DNA from: Deltaproteobacteria bacterium GWA2_38_16
GTDB taxonomy: Bacteria; Bdellovibrionota; JACOXK01; 2-02-FULL-40-11
Direction: 5' to 3'
DNA length: 64,000 nucleotides
Assembly (NCBI GenBank): GCA_001797335.1
Contig: MGPE01000005.1
Location: 217,013 to 281,012, forward strand
Shown: positions 1 to 11,996 of the stretch, piece after piece
How positions within the stretch are numbered: the stretch's first letter is position 1
How the letters are laid out: every line of letters begins with the position of its first letter
The notes under the pieces: model-generated
What the model saw: only the letters and a program-made list of their open reading frames with translations
Told to the model about the DNA's origin: nothing
Databases searched by the model: none
Translations under genes and position numbers: made by a program

Positions 1-740
1 TTTTTACAGGCATGTGAAACATCAACAGGCGTTGATTTCCCCATTGAAGAAATTGCGCGGTTTACGCGTACCCAAGATCTTTTATTGGTGGTCGATGCCA
101 TTAGTTATTTGGGTGTGTCTCCCTTAAAAATGGATGAATGGGGAATAGATGTGGTGGTGACGGGTTCTCAAAAGGGGCTCATGCTTCCTCCGGGGCTATC
201 CTTTGTGGCGCTCTCAAAAAGAGCTTGGGCGAGACAAAAAACATCTACACTTCCAAAATATTATTTTAATTTTTCAAAAGAATTAAAAGCGGTTTTAGAA
301 AATCAAACAGCATATACCCCAGCTATTTCTTTGATTTTGGGATTACGAGAAGTTTTAAAATATTATAAGGCAGAAGGGAAAGAAACTATTTTCCGTCGGC
401 ATAAAAAATATGCCCAGGCCATGAGAGAAGCTGTGAAAGCGTTGAATTTGGAACTCTTCGCAAAAAATCCCAGCAATAGTTTGGTTTCTATTTGTGTGCC
501 CCAGGGAGTAGATGGGAAAAAAATTATAACGTTATTGAGAGATGAATATCAAATGACAATCATTGGGGGCCAAGATCAATTAAAAGGAAAAATTATTCGC
601 ATTGGATGCATGGGATATGTGGGAGCTCAAGATCTTATTTCTGTATTTGAAGCGTTAGAAAAAGTATTAAAAACGTTAGGAGCCAATATTCCTGTTGGCA
701 AAGGGGTTGAAAAATTAAAAGCAGTGTTAGGAAAAGAGCG

Positions 741-744
<4 letters not shown>
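1..744 (+). CDS. Class V aminotransferase, C-terminal part (left edge cut)
   Basis: The frame is open from base 1, so the true start lies outside the window; 247 residues are visible. It resembles the PLP-dependent alanine-glyoxylate / serine-pyruvate aminotransferase family. The PLP-phosphate region carries the Asp of VVDAIS (about base 94), and the Schiff-base lysine is in TGSQKGLMLPPG (about base 172). The C-terminal small domain follows. It overlaps serA by 4 bases (ATGA), so the two are probably translated together. The pairing with serA suggests it supplies the transamination step of serine synthesis or serine/glyoxylate interconversion; the exact substrate is inference. Confidence 0.88.
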
Positions 745-3656
<2,912 letters not shown>

Positions 3657-3669
3657 ATTTGTTTTTTAT

Positions 3670-3742
3670 GGGCCGTTAGCTCAGTTGGTAGAGCATCTCA
3701 CTTTTAATGAGAGGGTCGATGGTTCGAGTCCATCACGGCTCA
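3670..3742 (+). tRNA. tRNA-Lys (anticodon UUU)
   Basis: A cloverleaf can be folded. The acceptor stem pairs GGGCCGT with ACGGCTC (one G-U pair), the D-arm is TAGCTCAGTTGGTAGAGC, and the anticodon stem UCUCA/UGAGA carries loop CUUUUAA. The T-arm is GGTTCGAGTCC. The discriminator base is A and CCA is not encoded. Confidence 0.96.
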
Positions 3743-3747
3743 CATGT

Positions 3748-3822
3748 GTCCCCATCGTCTAGTCCGGTCTAGGACACCTCCCTTTCACGGAGGTGACCCG
3801 GGTTCAAATCCCGGTGGGGACG
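3748..3822 (+). tRNA. tRNA-Glu (anticodon UUC)
   Basis: The acceptor stem pairs GTCCCCA with TGGGGAC, the anticodon stem CCTCC/GGAGG carries loop CTTTCAC, and the T-arm is GGGTTCAAATCCC. The discriminator is G and CCA is not encoded. It lies 5 bases after tRNA-Lys and probably shares its transcript. Confidence 0.95.
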
Positions 3823-4188
3823 CTATTTTTCTATTGTGTAGTTAAATAATCCTTCTTCTGAAGTTTCTTGGATCAGCTCTAGCTTGAATGAGAAAATTTT
3901 TCTAAAATGCTGGAGCCATTTAAATGTTTTTTGTTTAGTGACGACAACTAAAAGTTGACGTTGGAATAGAAAAGAAAAAATGATAAAAAGAAAAACATAT
4001 ATTTTAAAAAAAAGTGGATTTAAGGGCTTTACAGGGATTTGTGGATTTTGATTAAGAAGATGCCTAAGCTCAGATGATAGGGTGCCTTTTATCACAATAA
4101 AAGGGCTATGGCCTTGTTTAAGCAGGTCACCTGCGTATTTTTTAAGCCCAGCCCAACCCACTTCTGACAGTAATAATGCATTAAACAT
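3823..4188 (-). CDS. Small protein with one membrane-like segment, unknown function
   Basis: I do not recognise a family for these 121 residues. A strongly hydrophobic stretch (FFKIYVFLFIIFSFLF, around residue 80) could be one membrane segment, and the C-terminus is charged. It overlaps the 3' end of the CgeB-like glycosyltransferase by 8 bases on the same strand, which supports a real gene translated with it. Its stop codon lies directly against the end of tRNA-Glu. It could also be a decayed remnant of a larger surface-polysaccharide gene. Confidence 0.5.
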   Translation of the reverse strand: MFNALLLSEVGWAGLKKYAGDLLKQGHSPFIVIKGTLSSELRHLLNQNPQIPVKPLNPLFFKIYVFLFIIFSFLFQRQLLVVVTKQKTFKWLQHFRKIFSFKLELIQETSEEGLFNYTIEK

Positions 4189-5005
4189 ATTCTAAAATAG
4201 TATTGAGGCGATTTAAATAAGTATGCTTTTCTAGGACCAATTGTTGGCCTGCCTGTGCAATACTTTTGCGTTCCTCGTCATGTTTTAAATAGTAATCAAT
4301 AAGATCATATGAATGTTGAATGGAATCATACATCACTAAGTGTTTTTTATTTTCAAACAGAGCAGAAATATTTTCGGGTATATTGGTGTTGGTTAGCGTT
4401 AAGCATCCGCCAGCCATGGATTCAAAGATCCTCATTACTAAAATGGGCTGAAAATTAAATCCGAGTTTTGCTTGACCATAGATGGTTGCCATTTTTGTAT
4501 GATGAGCAGGTCCAATATAGGAGTTTGGATATCGTTCTCTTAAAAGGTCTAAAATAAATTTTCGAGGAATTCCTCCATCTGTTCCAATAAATGCAATATC
4601 ATATTTTGTGCTTAAAGGGTGAGGGGGGGTGTGAATATCTTCGTCGCATGCGAACGGCAGCCAAAAAATTTTTTTTCTTGGAAATTTATTTTTTAAAGTT
4701 GAATACCCCACGTGTGATGCAGCTCCAATGATATCGAATTGTGGAATAAGTTTTAAAATATGTTTATATGCATTTTTTAAATGGGTGTCATGTACGGTTA
4801 AAACACTGGGATGTAAACTTGAAGGCATGCGGTATTTCCAATAATCGTCATCAATTTTTAAATATAAGTCATATTGGTTTGGGATGTTTCCAAAATCGGT
4901 GGTATTAAAATGGGTGACCAAATGCCCTTGTTTTTTACAGGCTTTTTCATAGTAAATACCCGTGGTATCGGGTCTTGTTTTATTAAAAATAAGAGCAATT
5001 TTCAT
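4181..5005 (-). CDS. CgeB-like glycosyltransferase
   Basis: A 274-residue protein resembling the CgeB / Glyco_trans_1_2 group of GT-B glycosyltransferases. The N-terminal half has a short Rossmann-like start (KIALIFNK). The C-terminal half holds the diagnostic YDIAFIGTDGG and RIFESMAGGCLTLTN segments, the latter being the donor-binding Glu region, followed by the typical C-terminal helix. It probably adds a sugar to a surface polysaccharide or glycoprotein. It lies 9 bases after the epimerase gene on the same strand, so nucleotide-sugar supply and transfer are likely coupled. Donor and acceptor are unknown. Confidence 0.75.
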   Translation of the reverse strand: MKIALIFNKTRPDTTGIYYEKACKKQGHLVTHFNTTDFGNIPNQYDLYLKIDDDYWKYRMPSSLHPSVLTVHDTHLKNAYKHILKLIPQFDIIGAASHVGYSTLKNKFPRKKIFWLPFACDEDIHTPPHPLSTKYDIAFIGTDGGIPRKFILDLLRERYPNSYIGPAHHTKMATIYGQAKLGFNFQPILVMRIFESMAGGCLTLTNTNIPENISALFENKKHLVMYDSIQHSYDLIDYYLKHDEERKSIAQAGQQLVLEKHTYLNRLNTILEYV

Positions 5006-5014
5006 ACGGGAGAT

Positions 5015-6049
5015 TTAATCTTTAAAAAGATCTTGATGGGTATAAACCCAGTCGTATAGTTTTCGGATTCCTTGTTGAGGTGAAATTTTGGGTGCCCATT
5101 GCAAGTCCTTGTATATTTTTTGAATATTACAAATAAAGATGGGTTGATCCCCTGGTCTTAAAGTAGAAAATTTTAAATTAATATTTTTTTTATTCAAAAT
5201 TTTAAGTTCTTCAATAAGTTGTAGTAGGGATAAGGTACATTGAGGGCCCCCACCAATATTGTATGCTTTTCCACTGATTTTATCTGGATTTTCCACTGCC
5301 CCAACATAGCATGCGATGAGATCATCAATAAACAATATATCTCTGACTTGTTTTCCGTTTCCGTAAATCGTAATGGGTTTATTTAAGACGCTGGCAATGG
5401 TAAACCAAGCAACCCATCCTTGATCTTCAATCCCAAATTGTCTGTATCCATAAATACAAGACTGTCTAAAGGAAGATGCTTGAATCCCATAAATTCGAGA
5501 ATAATCTAAAACATATTGATCTCCGGTTCCCTTTGAACATCCATAGGGAGAATGAAAATCTAAGGGGTGGACTTCAGAAATGGAGTCTATGGGTTGTTGA
5601 AAGGCATAATGATCTTTTTCTTCAAGTACTTTTAAATGAGATAAACTTCCATATACCTTGTTGGTGGATGCATAGATTAAAAATGGATTTTTGCCTTTGC
5701 TTTTTAAGCTCCGTAATCCCTCTAAGATATTAAAAGTTCCAAGGGCATTGGTTTCAAAATCTTCTCGAGGGGCATCAATAGAGGTAGTAACGGCTACTTG
5801 AGCCGCCAGGTGTAAAACAGCCGTAGTGTTGGGATGAGAAAGAAGAAAATCTAAAACCTGTTCGCCATTTCGAATATCCCCTTTTGTGAATTTAAATTTA
5901 CCTTGTGTTTTAAGCCAATCTAAATTTTTAAGGGTGCCCTGACGCGAAAGATTATCAAAGATATGTACCTGATAGCCTTTTTTAAGAAAAGTTTGAGCTG
6001 CATTAATTCCAATAAATCCAGCTCCTCCAAATATGATGATTTCTTTCAT
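5015..6049 (-). CDS. CDP-paratose 2-epimerase-like NAD-dependent sugar epimerase
   Basis: A 344-residue extended short-chain dehydrogenase. It has the NAD motif GGAGFIG near the N-terminus, catalytic Thr in YASTNKVYG, and the YxxxK pair in SPYGCSKG. The segment FRQSCIYGYRQFGIEDQGW is characteristic of the CDP-paratose/CDP-tyvelose 2-epimerase branch rather than of GalE. It would invert a nucleotide-bound sugar for LPS or capsule. A plain UDP-sugar 4-epimerase cannot be ruled out, because no CDP-sugar synthesis genes are visible. It is transcribed divergently from the acyltransferase gene at 6134. Confidence 0.8.
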   Translation of the reverse strand: MKEIIIFGGAGFIGINAAQTFLKKGYQVHIFDNLSRQGTLKNLDWLKTQGKFKFTKGDIRNGEQVLDFLLSHPNTTAVLHLAAQVAVTTSIDAPREDFETNALGTFNILEGLRSLKSKGKNPFLIYASTNKVYGSLSHLKVLEEKDHYAFQQPIDSISEVHPLDFHSPYGCSKGTGDQYVLDYSRIYGIQASSFRQSCIYGYRQFGIEDQGWVAWFTIASVLNKPITIYGNGKQVRDILFIDDLIACYVGAVENPDKISGKAYNIGGGPQCTLSLLQLIEELKILNKKNINLKFSTLRPGDQPIFICNIQKIYKDLQWAPKISPQQGIRKLYDWVYTHQDLFKD

Positions 6050-6133
6050 GAGATTGAGCCTAAGTTTAGTTGTTGAAAATTTCTATGTCAAGATGATGAT
6101 GTGATGATATATAACTAAAACAGTGGAGAAGAT

Positions 6134-7708
6134 ATGACCCTTTTCGAATTTAATAAAGAAAAAAAGAAAGAGTTGGTTGAACTTGTTAGCCGACGGATAT
6201 TTGATTCCTATTCTTTAAAAAATGAACCTGATCTGGATCAAACGTTAGAGGAGATGATCTATTGGGAGAAAAAAAGAAGTAAAAAATACAAATATTGGGA
6301 TCAGTATAAAGAACAATATTTGCAAAGTTCTTTAGAAACTAAAAAAGAACTTTTAAAGGGATCTATTGATCACTATTCCCATCAAATTGTGGGTAATTTT
6401 AATCCTACGATCTATCATTTATCGGCGAAACTGATTCCTCCTTTTTTAAATTTATTGCTCGATGCTTTATCTTTAAAACGCCTTTGGCACTTTAGAGCCT
6501 CCATCGTGAATGAAAACATTATGATGACCGGGAATCTACCCTTCATTCGTTCTTTGGCGACTCGGGGAACACTGGTATTTGTTCCGACACATTTAAGTAA
6601 TTTAGATTCGATTTTGATGGGGACAGCACTTTATTATGCGGACTTGCCTCCAGTGATGTATGGGGCAGGGCTTAACCTTTTTAAAAATAAAATCATTGGA
6701 TTTTTTATGAATAATTTGGGGGCGTATAAAGTCGATCGCCTTCGTATTCATCAACTGTATAAAGATGTATTAAAAGAATATGCGGCTTCATCTATTCAAT
6801 TGGGCTTTCATAATCTTTTCTTTCCCGGGGGAACTCGAAGCCGTTCTGGAAGTGTAGAGAAAAAGCTAAAGTTGGGATTATTGGGAACGAGTTTAAAAGC
6901 CTACATTCGAAATTTGGAAGAATCAAAATTAACTCCCAATATTTATATTATCCCAGTTAATCTCAATGCTCATTTAACCTTAGAAGCAGAAACATTGATT
7001 GGTGATTTTTTAGCAGCGACTGGGCAATCTCGATACATCATTGAAAATGATGAATTTTCAAAATTAGGACGATTGTATTCTTATTTTAAAAATCTCATGC
7101 ATTTAAATTCTAAAACGTTTGTTCATTTTGGAGATCCTTTGGATCCTTTTGGTAATAAAGTCAATTCCGATGGTAAGTCGATCGATTATCATGGCAGGGT
7201 GATTGACATTTCACGATATGTAAAGCGAGAGGGTGTTATTGTCCATGATGATGATCGAGATCAAAATTATACGAAAGAATTGGCTAAGATGCTCATGGAT
7301 GTTTTTCACTGCAATAACCGTGTGCTATCGACAAATCTTGTGGCGTTTACATTGTATGAGATGATTGCCAATCGTTATCCAGATTTTGATATTTATAAAC
7401 TCTTAAGAACCTATACCTATCATAAAGCAATCCCATTAAAAGATGTGTATGAAAAATTAGAAAGGGTTAGGCAATTTTTGGAACAGCTCTCTGATCAAGG
7501 GCGTATTATCTATGCCCATTATCTAAAAAAATTAGATGCTCAGGATATTGTAAATGAAGCTTTAAAAATATTTGCTTCCTATCATCAAAGGAGAACCGTG
7601 TATCGAGTGGGAGATGAACTTTGGGTTGGGGATTTGCTTCTTTTGTATTATTACCATAACCGTTTGGTGGGGTATAATTTAGAAGATATGTTAAAGGGAA
7701 CTTTATGA
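6134..7708 (+). CDS. PlsB-like glycerol-3-phosphate / lysophosphatidate acyltransferase
   Basis: A 524-residue membrane-associated acyltransferase of the PlsB/PlsC fold. Block I is THLSNLDS with the HX4D catalytic pair. Block III reads FFPGGTRSRSG, where the family more often has FPEGTRS, so the usual Glu is replaced by Gly. A long C-terminal extension is PlsB-like. The start is supported by a GGAG 8 bases upstream. It overlaps gpsA by 4 bases, so synthesis of glycerol-3-phosphate and its acylation, the entry to phospholipid synthesis, are coupled. Position 1 versus position 2 specificity is not settled by sequence. Confidence 0.82.
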   Translation: MTLFEFNKEKKKELVELVSRRIFDSYSLKNEPDLDQTLEEMIYWEKKRSKKYKYWDQYKEQYLQSSLETKKELLKGSIDHYSHQIVGNFNPTIYHLSAKLIPPFLNLLLDALSLKRLWHFRASIVNENIMMTGNLPFIRSLATRGTLVFVPTHLSNLDSILMGTALYYADLPPVMYGAGLNLFKNKIIGFFMNNLGAYKVDRLRIHQLYKDVLKEYAASSIQLGFHNLFFPGGTRSRSGSVEKKLKLGLLGTSLKAYIRNLEESKLTPNIYIIPVNLNAHLTLEAETLIGDFLAATGQSRYIIENDEFSKLGRLYSYFKNLMHLNSKTFVHFGDPLDPFGNKVNSDGKSIDYHGRVIDISRYVKREGVIVHDDDRDQNYTKELAKMLMDVFHCNNRVLSTNLVAFTLYEMIANRYPDFDIYKLLRTYTYHKAIPLKDVYEKLERVRQFLEQLSDQGRIIYAHYLKKLDAQDIVNEALKIFASYHQRRTVYRVGDELWVGDLLLLYYYHNRLVGYNLEDMLKGTL

Positions 7709-8775
7709 AAAAAACAATAGGTGTTTTAGGAAGTGGTAACTGGGGAACCACGCTTGCCAATTTAATTGCTCAAAGAGGTCAGTCCGTATTGCTTTGGAGT
7801 CGAAATCCTTCGACCGTTCAAGAAATAAATCATTCTAAGACCAATCAAAAATATACTCCGGGATTAAAAATTTTAGATTCTATCCATGCGACTTCTTCTA
7901 TGAAGGAAGTGGCAGAATCATGTGAACTTATTTTTGTGGTGGTTCCTTCGAAGGTATTTAGAGAGGTAAGTCAGGAGTTGGGTACCTATGTTTCTGGAGA
8001 TCAGATATTGGTCAGTGGGACTAAAGGGATTGAAAATAAAACATTTAGAATGATGTGCGATATTTTAAAAGAAGAAACGTGTTGCAAAAAAGTAGGAGCA
8101 TTATCGGGGCCTAATATTGCCACAGAAATTATTCAAGGCGATCCTTCAGGATCTGTCATTGCTTCTCATTATAATGAAGTGATTGAGAGGGTGATGGGGG
8201 CTCTTCAGCAACCTTTATTTAAAATGTATGGAAATAAAGATGTTAAAGGGGTTGAAATTGGAGGAGCACTTAAAAATATTATTGCCATTGCTTCAGGAAT
8301 TGCCACAGGTCTTCATCTTGGGAATAATTCCAAGGCATTTTTAATTAGTCGTGGAATAGTTGAAATCTCTAGATATGGAAAATTTTTTGGAGCAGATCCT
8401 AAAACATTTTTTGGGCTCTCGGGTATTGGGGATCTTATGGCTACCTGTTACAGTGAACACAGTCGTAATAATACCTTTGGAAGAAAATTAGCCAGTGGTC
8501 AAACCATGGATGACATCTTAAAGGCCTCTAATATGGTGATTGAGGGAATTTATACGGTACAAGCGGTGCAAGCGCTCGCCCAAAAATTTAATATTTTTAT
8601 GCCAATTTCTGCGGGTATTTATCGAGTCCTCTATGAAAATGCCAATTTAAAAGAAGTAATCCGGGATTTGATGTCGGTTCGTGTGACCTACGAAAGTGAA
8701 GATTTTAAAGAAGATGTTTCTCATATTACGCATATGCTGGTGAATAAATACCCCATTCCTGAACATTTTCTATGA
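7705..8775 (+). CDS. gpsA: Glycerol-3-phosphate dehydrogenase [NAD(P)+]
   Basis: Reduces dihydroxyacetone phosphate to sn-glycerol-3-phosphate for membrane lipid synthesis. The 356-residue protein has the N-terminal LGSGNWGTTLA Rossmann motif, the SGTKGIE segment, GPNIATEI, the catalytic Lys region EIGGALKNIIAIASG, and GLSGIGDLMATCYS with the RNNTFGR substrate-binding stretch. It overlaps both neighbours by 4 bases: the PlsB-like gene upstream, which uses its product, and a HAD phosphatase-like gene downstream. Confidence 0.96.
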   Translation: MKKTIGVLGSGNWGTTLANLIAQRGQSVLLWSRNPSTVQEINHSKTNQKYTPGLKILDSIHATSSMKEVAESCELIFVVVPSKVFREVSQELGTYVSGDQILVSGTKGIENKTFRMMCDILKEETCCKKVGALSGPNIATEIIQGDPSGSVIASHYNEVIERVMGALQQPLFKMYGNKDVKGVEIGGALKNIIAIASGIATGLHLGNNSKAFLISRGIVEISRYGKFFGADPKTFFGLSGIGDLMATCYSEHSRNNTFGRKLASGQTMDDILKASNMVIEGIYTVQAVQALAQKFNIFMPISAGIYRVLYENANLKEVIRDLMSVRVTYESEDFKEDVSHITHMLVNKYPIPEHFL

Positions 8776-9560
8776 AAATTTTTCTCTATCGGAAACTTCC
8801 AGAAAACTTCGATCAGGATATTTATATTTGGGATGTCGATAAAACCTATCTTCACACCAACTTTGAATCATTTAAAGGGCTCATGAATATTCTTTTTGAA
8901 TTTGCTATTGATAAAACAGCTATTCCGGGGGCTAAGGAGCTTTTGCGAGAGTTAAGGCGAGGGAAAGAATCTAAAATTGGGCTGTCTCCTATTTTTTTTA
9001 TTTCAGCAAGCCCCGTGATGCTTAAAAAAGTATTAGAAGGGAAATTTTTAATTGATGGGGTTCAGCACGATGGCATTGTTCTTAAAGATTATCGGTCGTT
9101 GCGCCGATTGTTGGGGAAGGTGAGAATTAAAAATAATTTTCCCTATAAACTCATGTGTCTTTTGACACACCGGCTTTTGATGCCAGAGAAATCTACTGAA
9201 ATTTTATTTGGAGATGATTTTGAGCGGGATGCCGATATTTATTCTTTATATGCGGATATTTTATCCCACAAGATCGATCGTGAGGGAGTAAAAAAATATT
9301 TACTCAAAGAAAAATTAATTAAAAAAGAGATCGAAAAGATTTTAGCCTTGGTCGAGAAAAATCAGAAACGCTCTTCAAAAGAGGTGGTTAAAAAAATCTT
9401 TATTCATCAAATTAAACATCAAGATCCAAAGTGGTTTTTAAAATACGGGGATCGTTTAGTGGCGACTCAAGATTATAGACAAACAGCCGAAATTTTGTAT
9501 ACCATGGGCAAGATTTCAAAATCTGGGCTTAAGCGTATTTCGGATTCAGTATGGAAATAA
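8772..9560 (+). CDS. HAD-superfamily phosphatase-like protein (App1/DUF2183 type)
   Basis: 262 residues with the full HAD motif set: motif I DVDKT near residue 22 (DxDxT), motif II ISASP, a motif III lysine around YKLMCL, and motif IV GDDFERD. This resembles the catalytic domain of DUF2183/App1-type phosphatases, whose yeast member acts on phosphatidate. The C-terminal 80 residues are Lys-rich and helical. Its overlap with gpsA in a phospholipid operon makes a phosphatidate or lysophosphatidate phosphatase role plausible, but that is inference. Confidence 0.72.
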   Translation: MKIFLYRKLPENFDQDIYIWDVDKTYLHTNFESFKGLMNILFEFAIDKTAIPGAKELLRELRRGKESKIGLSPIFFISASPVMLKKVLEGKFLIDGVQHDGIVLKDYRSLRRLLGKVRIKNNFPYKLMCLLTHRLLMPEKSTEILFGDDFERDADIYSLYADILSHKIDREGVKKYLLKEKLIKKEIEKILALVEKNQKRSSKEVVKKIFIHQIKHQDPKWFLKYGDRLVATQDYRQTAEILYTMGKISKSGLKRISDSVWK

Positions 9561-9994
9561 AAGAAATTCAAAAATCTGTATTTTCTGTGCGGTTGGTGAA
9601 AGAGGAGGAAGTGATTCAATCTTTCACACAATGGGCGAGCGATCAAAAAATTGGATTTGCATCCTTTCAGGCTATTGGAGCGCTAAAAGAGGTGGAGTTG
9701 GGATATTATGATTTACACAAAAAAACATTTTTAAAAAAAATCTTTAAAGATGATTTGGAGCTCTTAAGTGGGCTTGGAAATATTTCTTGGGTAGAGTCTA
9801 AGACACCTTTTGTTCACTTTCATGCTTCTTTGGGGCAACGTGACTATGCAGTTATTGGAGGTCATGTATTTTCTGCCAAAGTGGCGGTAGCTTTTGAGTG
9901 CTTTGTGACTGTCTATCCCGTGAAAGTATTTAAAAAAGATGACCCAGACATTGGACTCAAAGTATGGAACTTAGAAAACTGTCAAATTTTTTAA
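9551..9994 (+). CDS. PPC-domain (DUF296) protein
   Basis: 147 residues matching the PPC/DUF296 fold, which occurs alone in bacteria and with AT-hooks in plants. Visible family features are the IGFASFQAIGALKEVELGYYD strand region and GGHVFSAKVAVAFECFV, which places the conserved histidine and glycine. It overlaps the HAD gene by 10 bases, and its stop shares TTAA with the stop of the convergent DoxX gene. The family is thought to bind DNA or small ligands as a trimer; the role in this lipid operon is unknown. Confidence 0.8.
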   Translation: MEIKEIQKSVFSVRLVKEEEVIQSFTQWASDQKIGFASFQAIGALKEVELGYYDLHKKTFLKKIFKDDLELLSGLGNISWVESKTPFVHFHASLGQRDYAVIGGHVFSAKVAVAFECFVTVYPVKVFKKDDPDIGLKVWNLENCQIF

Positions 9995-10473
9995 CTCTTG
10001 CAGCAGCTGCCTTTATCTTCTGTGGAATCGGTGCCGCAGCATTTTTTATGAAGCAGACAGTCTAGACCCCATTTTTGGCAGCCTATACAGGCCAGGGCCA
10101 AAGAAGCGCCCAGAAGAACAAAGGGGAATTCAAATCCACCTTGGGATGCAAAAAATCCATTTTTTAAGTGCACCGTCACAATGGCCATAAACATGGTAAA
10201 AGAAATCAGTGCTGCAAAAATTCGAGTACCTAGCCCTAAGAGGATTCCAATTCCACCCAAAAATTCTGTAAACGCTAAAAGATAACCCATAAGCTCAGGA
10301 GCCGGAAATCCCATTTGAGTTAAAAAGCCAATAGTTCCGGGAAGGCCACCTCCACCAAAAGTGCCTAATACTTTTTGGCTTCCATGCATGATAAAGGTGA
10401 TTCCAATAGTTAGTCTTAAAAATAATGAGCCCAGCTCTGGGCACAGCTTACAACACCATTTTGAATTGAACAT
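9991..10473 (-). CDS. DoxX-family membrane protein
   Basis: 160 residues with four hydrophobic segments and the DoxX signature (RLTIGITFIMHGSQKVLG, then FTEFLGGIGILLGLGTR). I place the start at the internal Met encoded at 10473 because AAGGAG lies 7-8 bases upstream of it; the open frame continues 20 codons further without support. The Cys-rich C-terminus (CLLHKKCCG...CCKS) and N-terminal CCKLCP are unusual and could bind metal. The family is loosely linked to redox and thiol stress in membranes; no specific role is assigned. Confidence 0.85.
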   Translation of the reverse strand: MFNSKWCCKLCPELGSLFLRLTIGITFIMHGSQKVLGTFGGGGLPGTIGFLTQMGFPAPELMGYLLAFTEFLGGIGILLGLGTRIFAALISFTMFMAIVTVHLKNGFFASQGGFEFPFVLLGASLALACIGCQKWGLDCLLHKKCCGTDSTEDKGSCCKS

Positions 10474-10556
10474 GTTTTTTCTCCTTTTAAAAAAGCATAG
10501 CAAAAAAAGATCGTATCTTGCAAGAGTTTGCATTTTATGTTTAACTTACCGACTGT

Positions 10557-11996
10557 ATGTCTTACGACGTTATTGTGGTAGGTGCAGGGGCGAGTGGCAT
10601 TTTTACTTCTCTCTTCTTAATTGAAGAAAATCCAAATCTCCATATTTTGCTTTTAGATAAAGGCAAACCTTTAGAAAAACGCGACCGAAAAGTAGGAACA
10701 GATCTTATGGAAGGATGGGGTGGAGCTGGAAGTTTTTCTGATGGAAAACTGGTATTTTCTACAGATCGTGAATATGGCGGAAATCTTCAAGAATATATCC
10801 ATGATATGAACCTTTTTGGAAGGCTCATGAAAAAAGTAGATGATGTCTACATGCGCTTTTCCGATGAGAAAAATATCCGCATCTATGGGGATGATGAAGA
10901 AAAAATTGAAAATATTAAAGTGAGAGCTGCCCGCTGTGGGCTTCACCTGCTCTCAGCCAGAATTCGCCATCTGGGGACAGATCATAACTACGATATTTTG
11001 GCCAATATGTATACATATCTGAAAGATAAGATCGATATTCGCTTTCATCAGGAAGTCTCTCGTTGTGAAGTTTTGGATAAGGGATTTGAGGTGCACGTCA
11101 AAGATTTAGAAAATATTAAAGAATACTCTGAGAAGTCTCCGTATTTAGTGTTAGGACCTGGACGACGTGGCATGACCTTCTTTAAAAAAGTGGCCGAGCA
11201 ATTGGGCTTAGAGCTTATTAATAATCAAGTGGACGTGGGAGTAAGAGTAGAGCTTCCCAACTGGGTCATGAAAGAAATTTGTGATGTAGTGTATGAACCA
11301 AAGCTTGTGGCTAGAACCCAAAAAACAGATCTAAGAGCTAGAACATTTTGTGTAAATTACGGAGGAGAAGTGGTGCAAGAGGAGGTAGATAAGCTCATCA
11401 CCTGTAATGGCCACAGCTATGCCGATGATTCTAAAAAAACAGCGAATACGAATTTTGCACTGCTTGTTTCGACCAAATTTACCCATCCTTTTAATGATCC
11501 TTATGGGTATGGGAAAGCAGTGGCTCAGCAGTGTAATGTTTTAGGAAATGGAGTGATTGTGCAGCGGTTAAGGGATCTTCGAGAAAACCGACGAACTACC
11601 GAAAAAAGACTTCATGAAATGAACATTCAGCCCACGTTAAAATCGGCCACTCCTGGGAATTTAGGCTATGCTTTTCCCTATACGCAGCTTACAGCCATTA
11701 CAGAGATGCTTGAGCTTTTGGATAAACTTATGCCTGGAGTGTGTGGGGGTGATACGCTTCTCTATGGTCCTGAAATTAAATGGTATTCCAGTCGCACTGT
11801 TTTAAAACCCAATTTGGAATCTACAATTAATAATCTCTATTGTATTGGAGATGGAGCAGGGATTTCTCGGGGTATTGTGCAGGCTTCTCAGTGTGGGATG
11901 ATTGTGGCCAACGATATTTTAGAAAAACAAAAGGGTGTCGCAAAAAGTAAGTTTCATTTGTATTCGCCTTCTGCTCCTCATCATCTTTCCCCATGA
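10557..11996 (+). CDS. FAD-dependent oxidoreductase (COG2509 type)
   Basis: A 479-residue flavoprotein. The N-terminal FAD motif is VVGAGASGIFTSLFL, followed by the family-specific EGWGGAGSFSDGKL. The C-terminal FAD motif is LYCIGDGAGISRGIVQAS. It matches uncharacterised FAD-dependent dehydrogenases whose substrate is not known. There are many cysteines but no obvious iron-sulfur spacing. It overlaps the VanZ gene by 4 bases. It starts 84 bases from the divergent DoxX start, so the two probably share a regulatory gap. Confidence 0.85.
   Translation: MSYDVIVVGAGASGIFTSLFLIEENPNLHILLLDKGKPLEKRDRKVGTDLMEGWGGAGSFSDGKLVFSTDREYGGNLQEYIHDMNLFGRLMKKVDDVYMRFSDEKNIRIYGDDEEKIENIKVRAARCGLHLLSARIRHLGTDHNYDILANMYTYLKDKIDIRFHQEVSRCEVLDKGFEVHVKDLENIKEYSEKSPYLVLGPGRRGMTFFKKVAEQLGLELINNQVDVGVRVELPNWVMKEICDVVYEPKLVARTQKTDLRARTFCVNYGGEVVQEEVDKLITCNGHSYADDSKKTANTNFALLVSTKFTHPFNDPYGYGKAVAQQCNVLGNGVIVQRLRDLRENRRTTEKRLHEMNIQPTLKSATPGNLGYAFPYTQLTAITEMLELLDKLMPGVCGGDTLLYGPEIKWYSSRTVLKPNLESTINNLYCIGDGAGISRGIVQASQCGMIVANDILEKQKGVAKSKFHLYSPSAPHHLSP

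Noticed and set aside
10474-10533. Longer DoxX start at 10533
   Set aside because: AAGGAG is placed correctly for the Met at 10473 and the extra 20 residues carry no signal-like feature.
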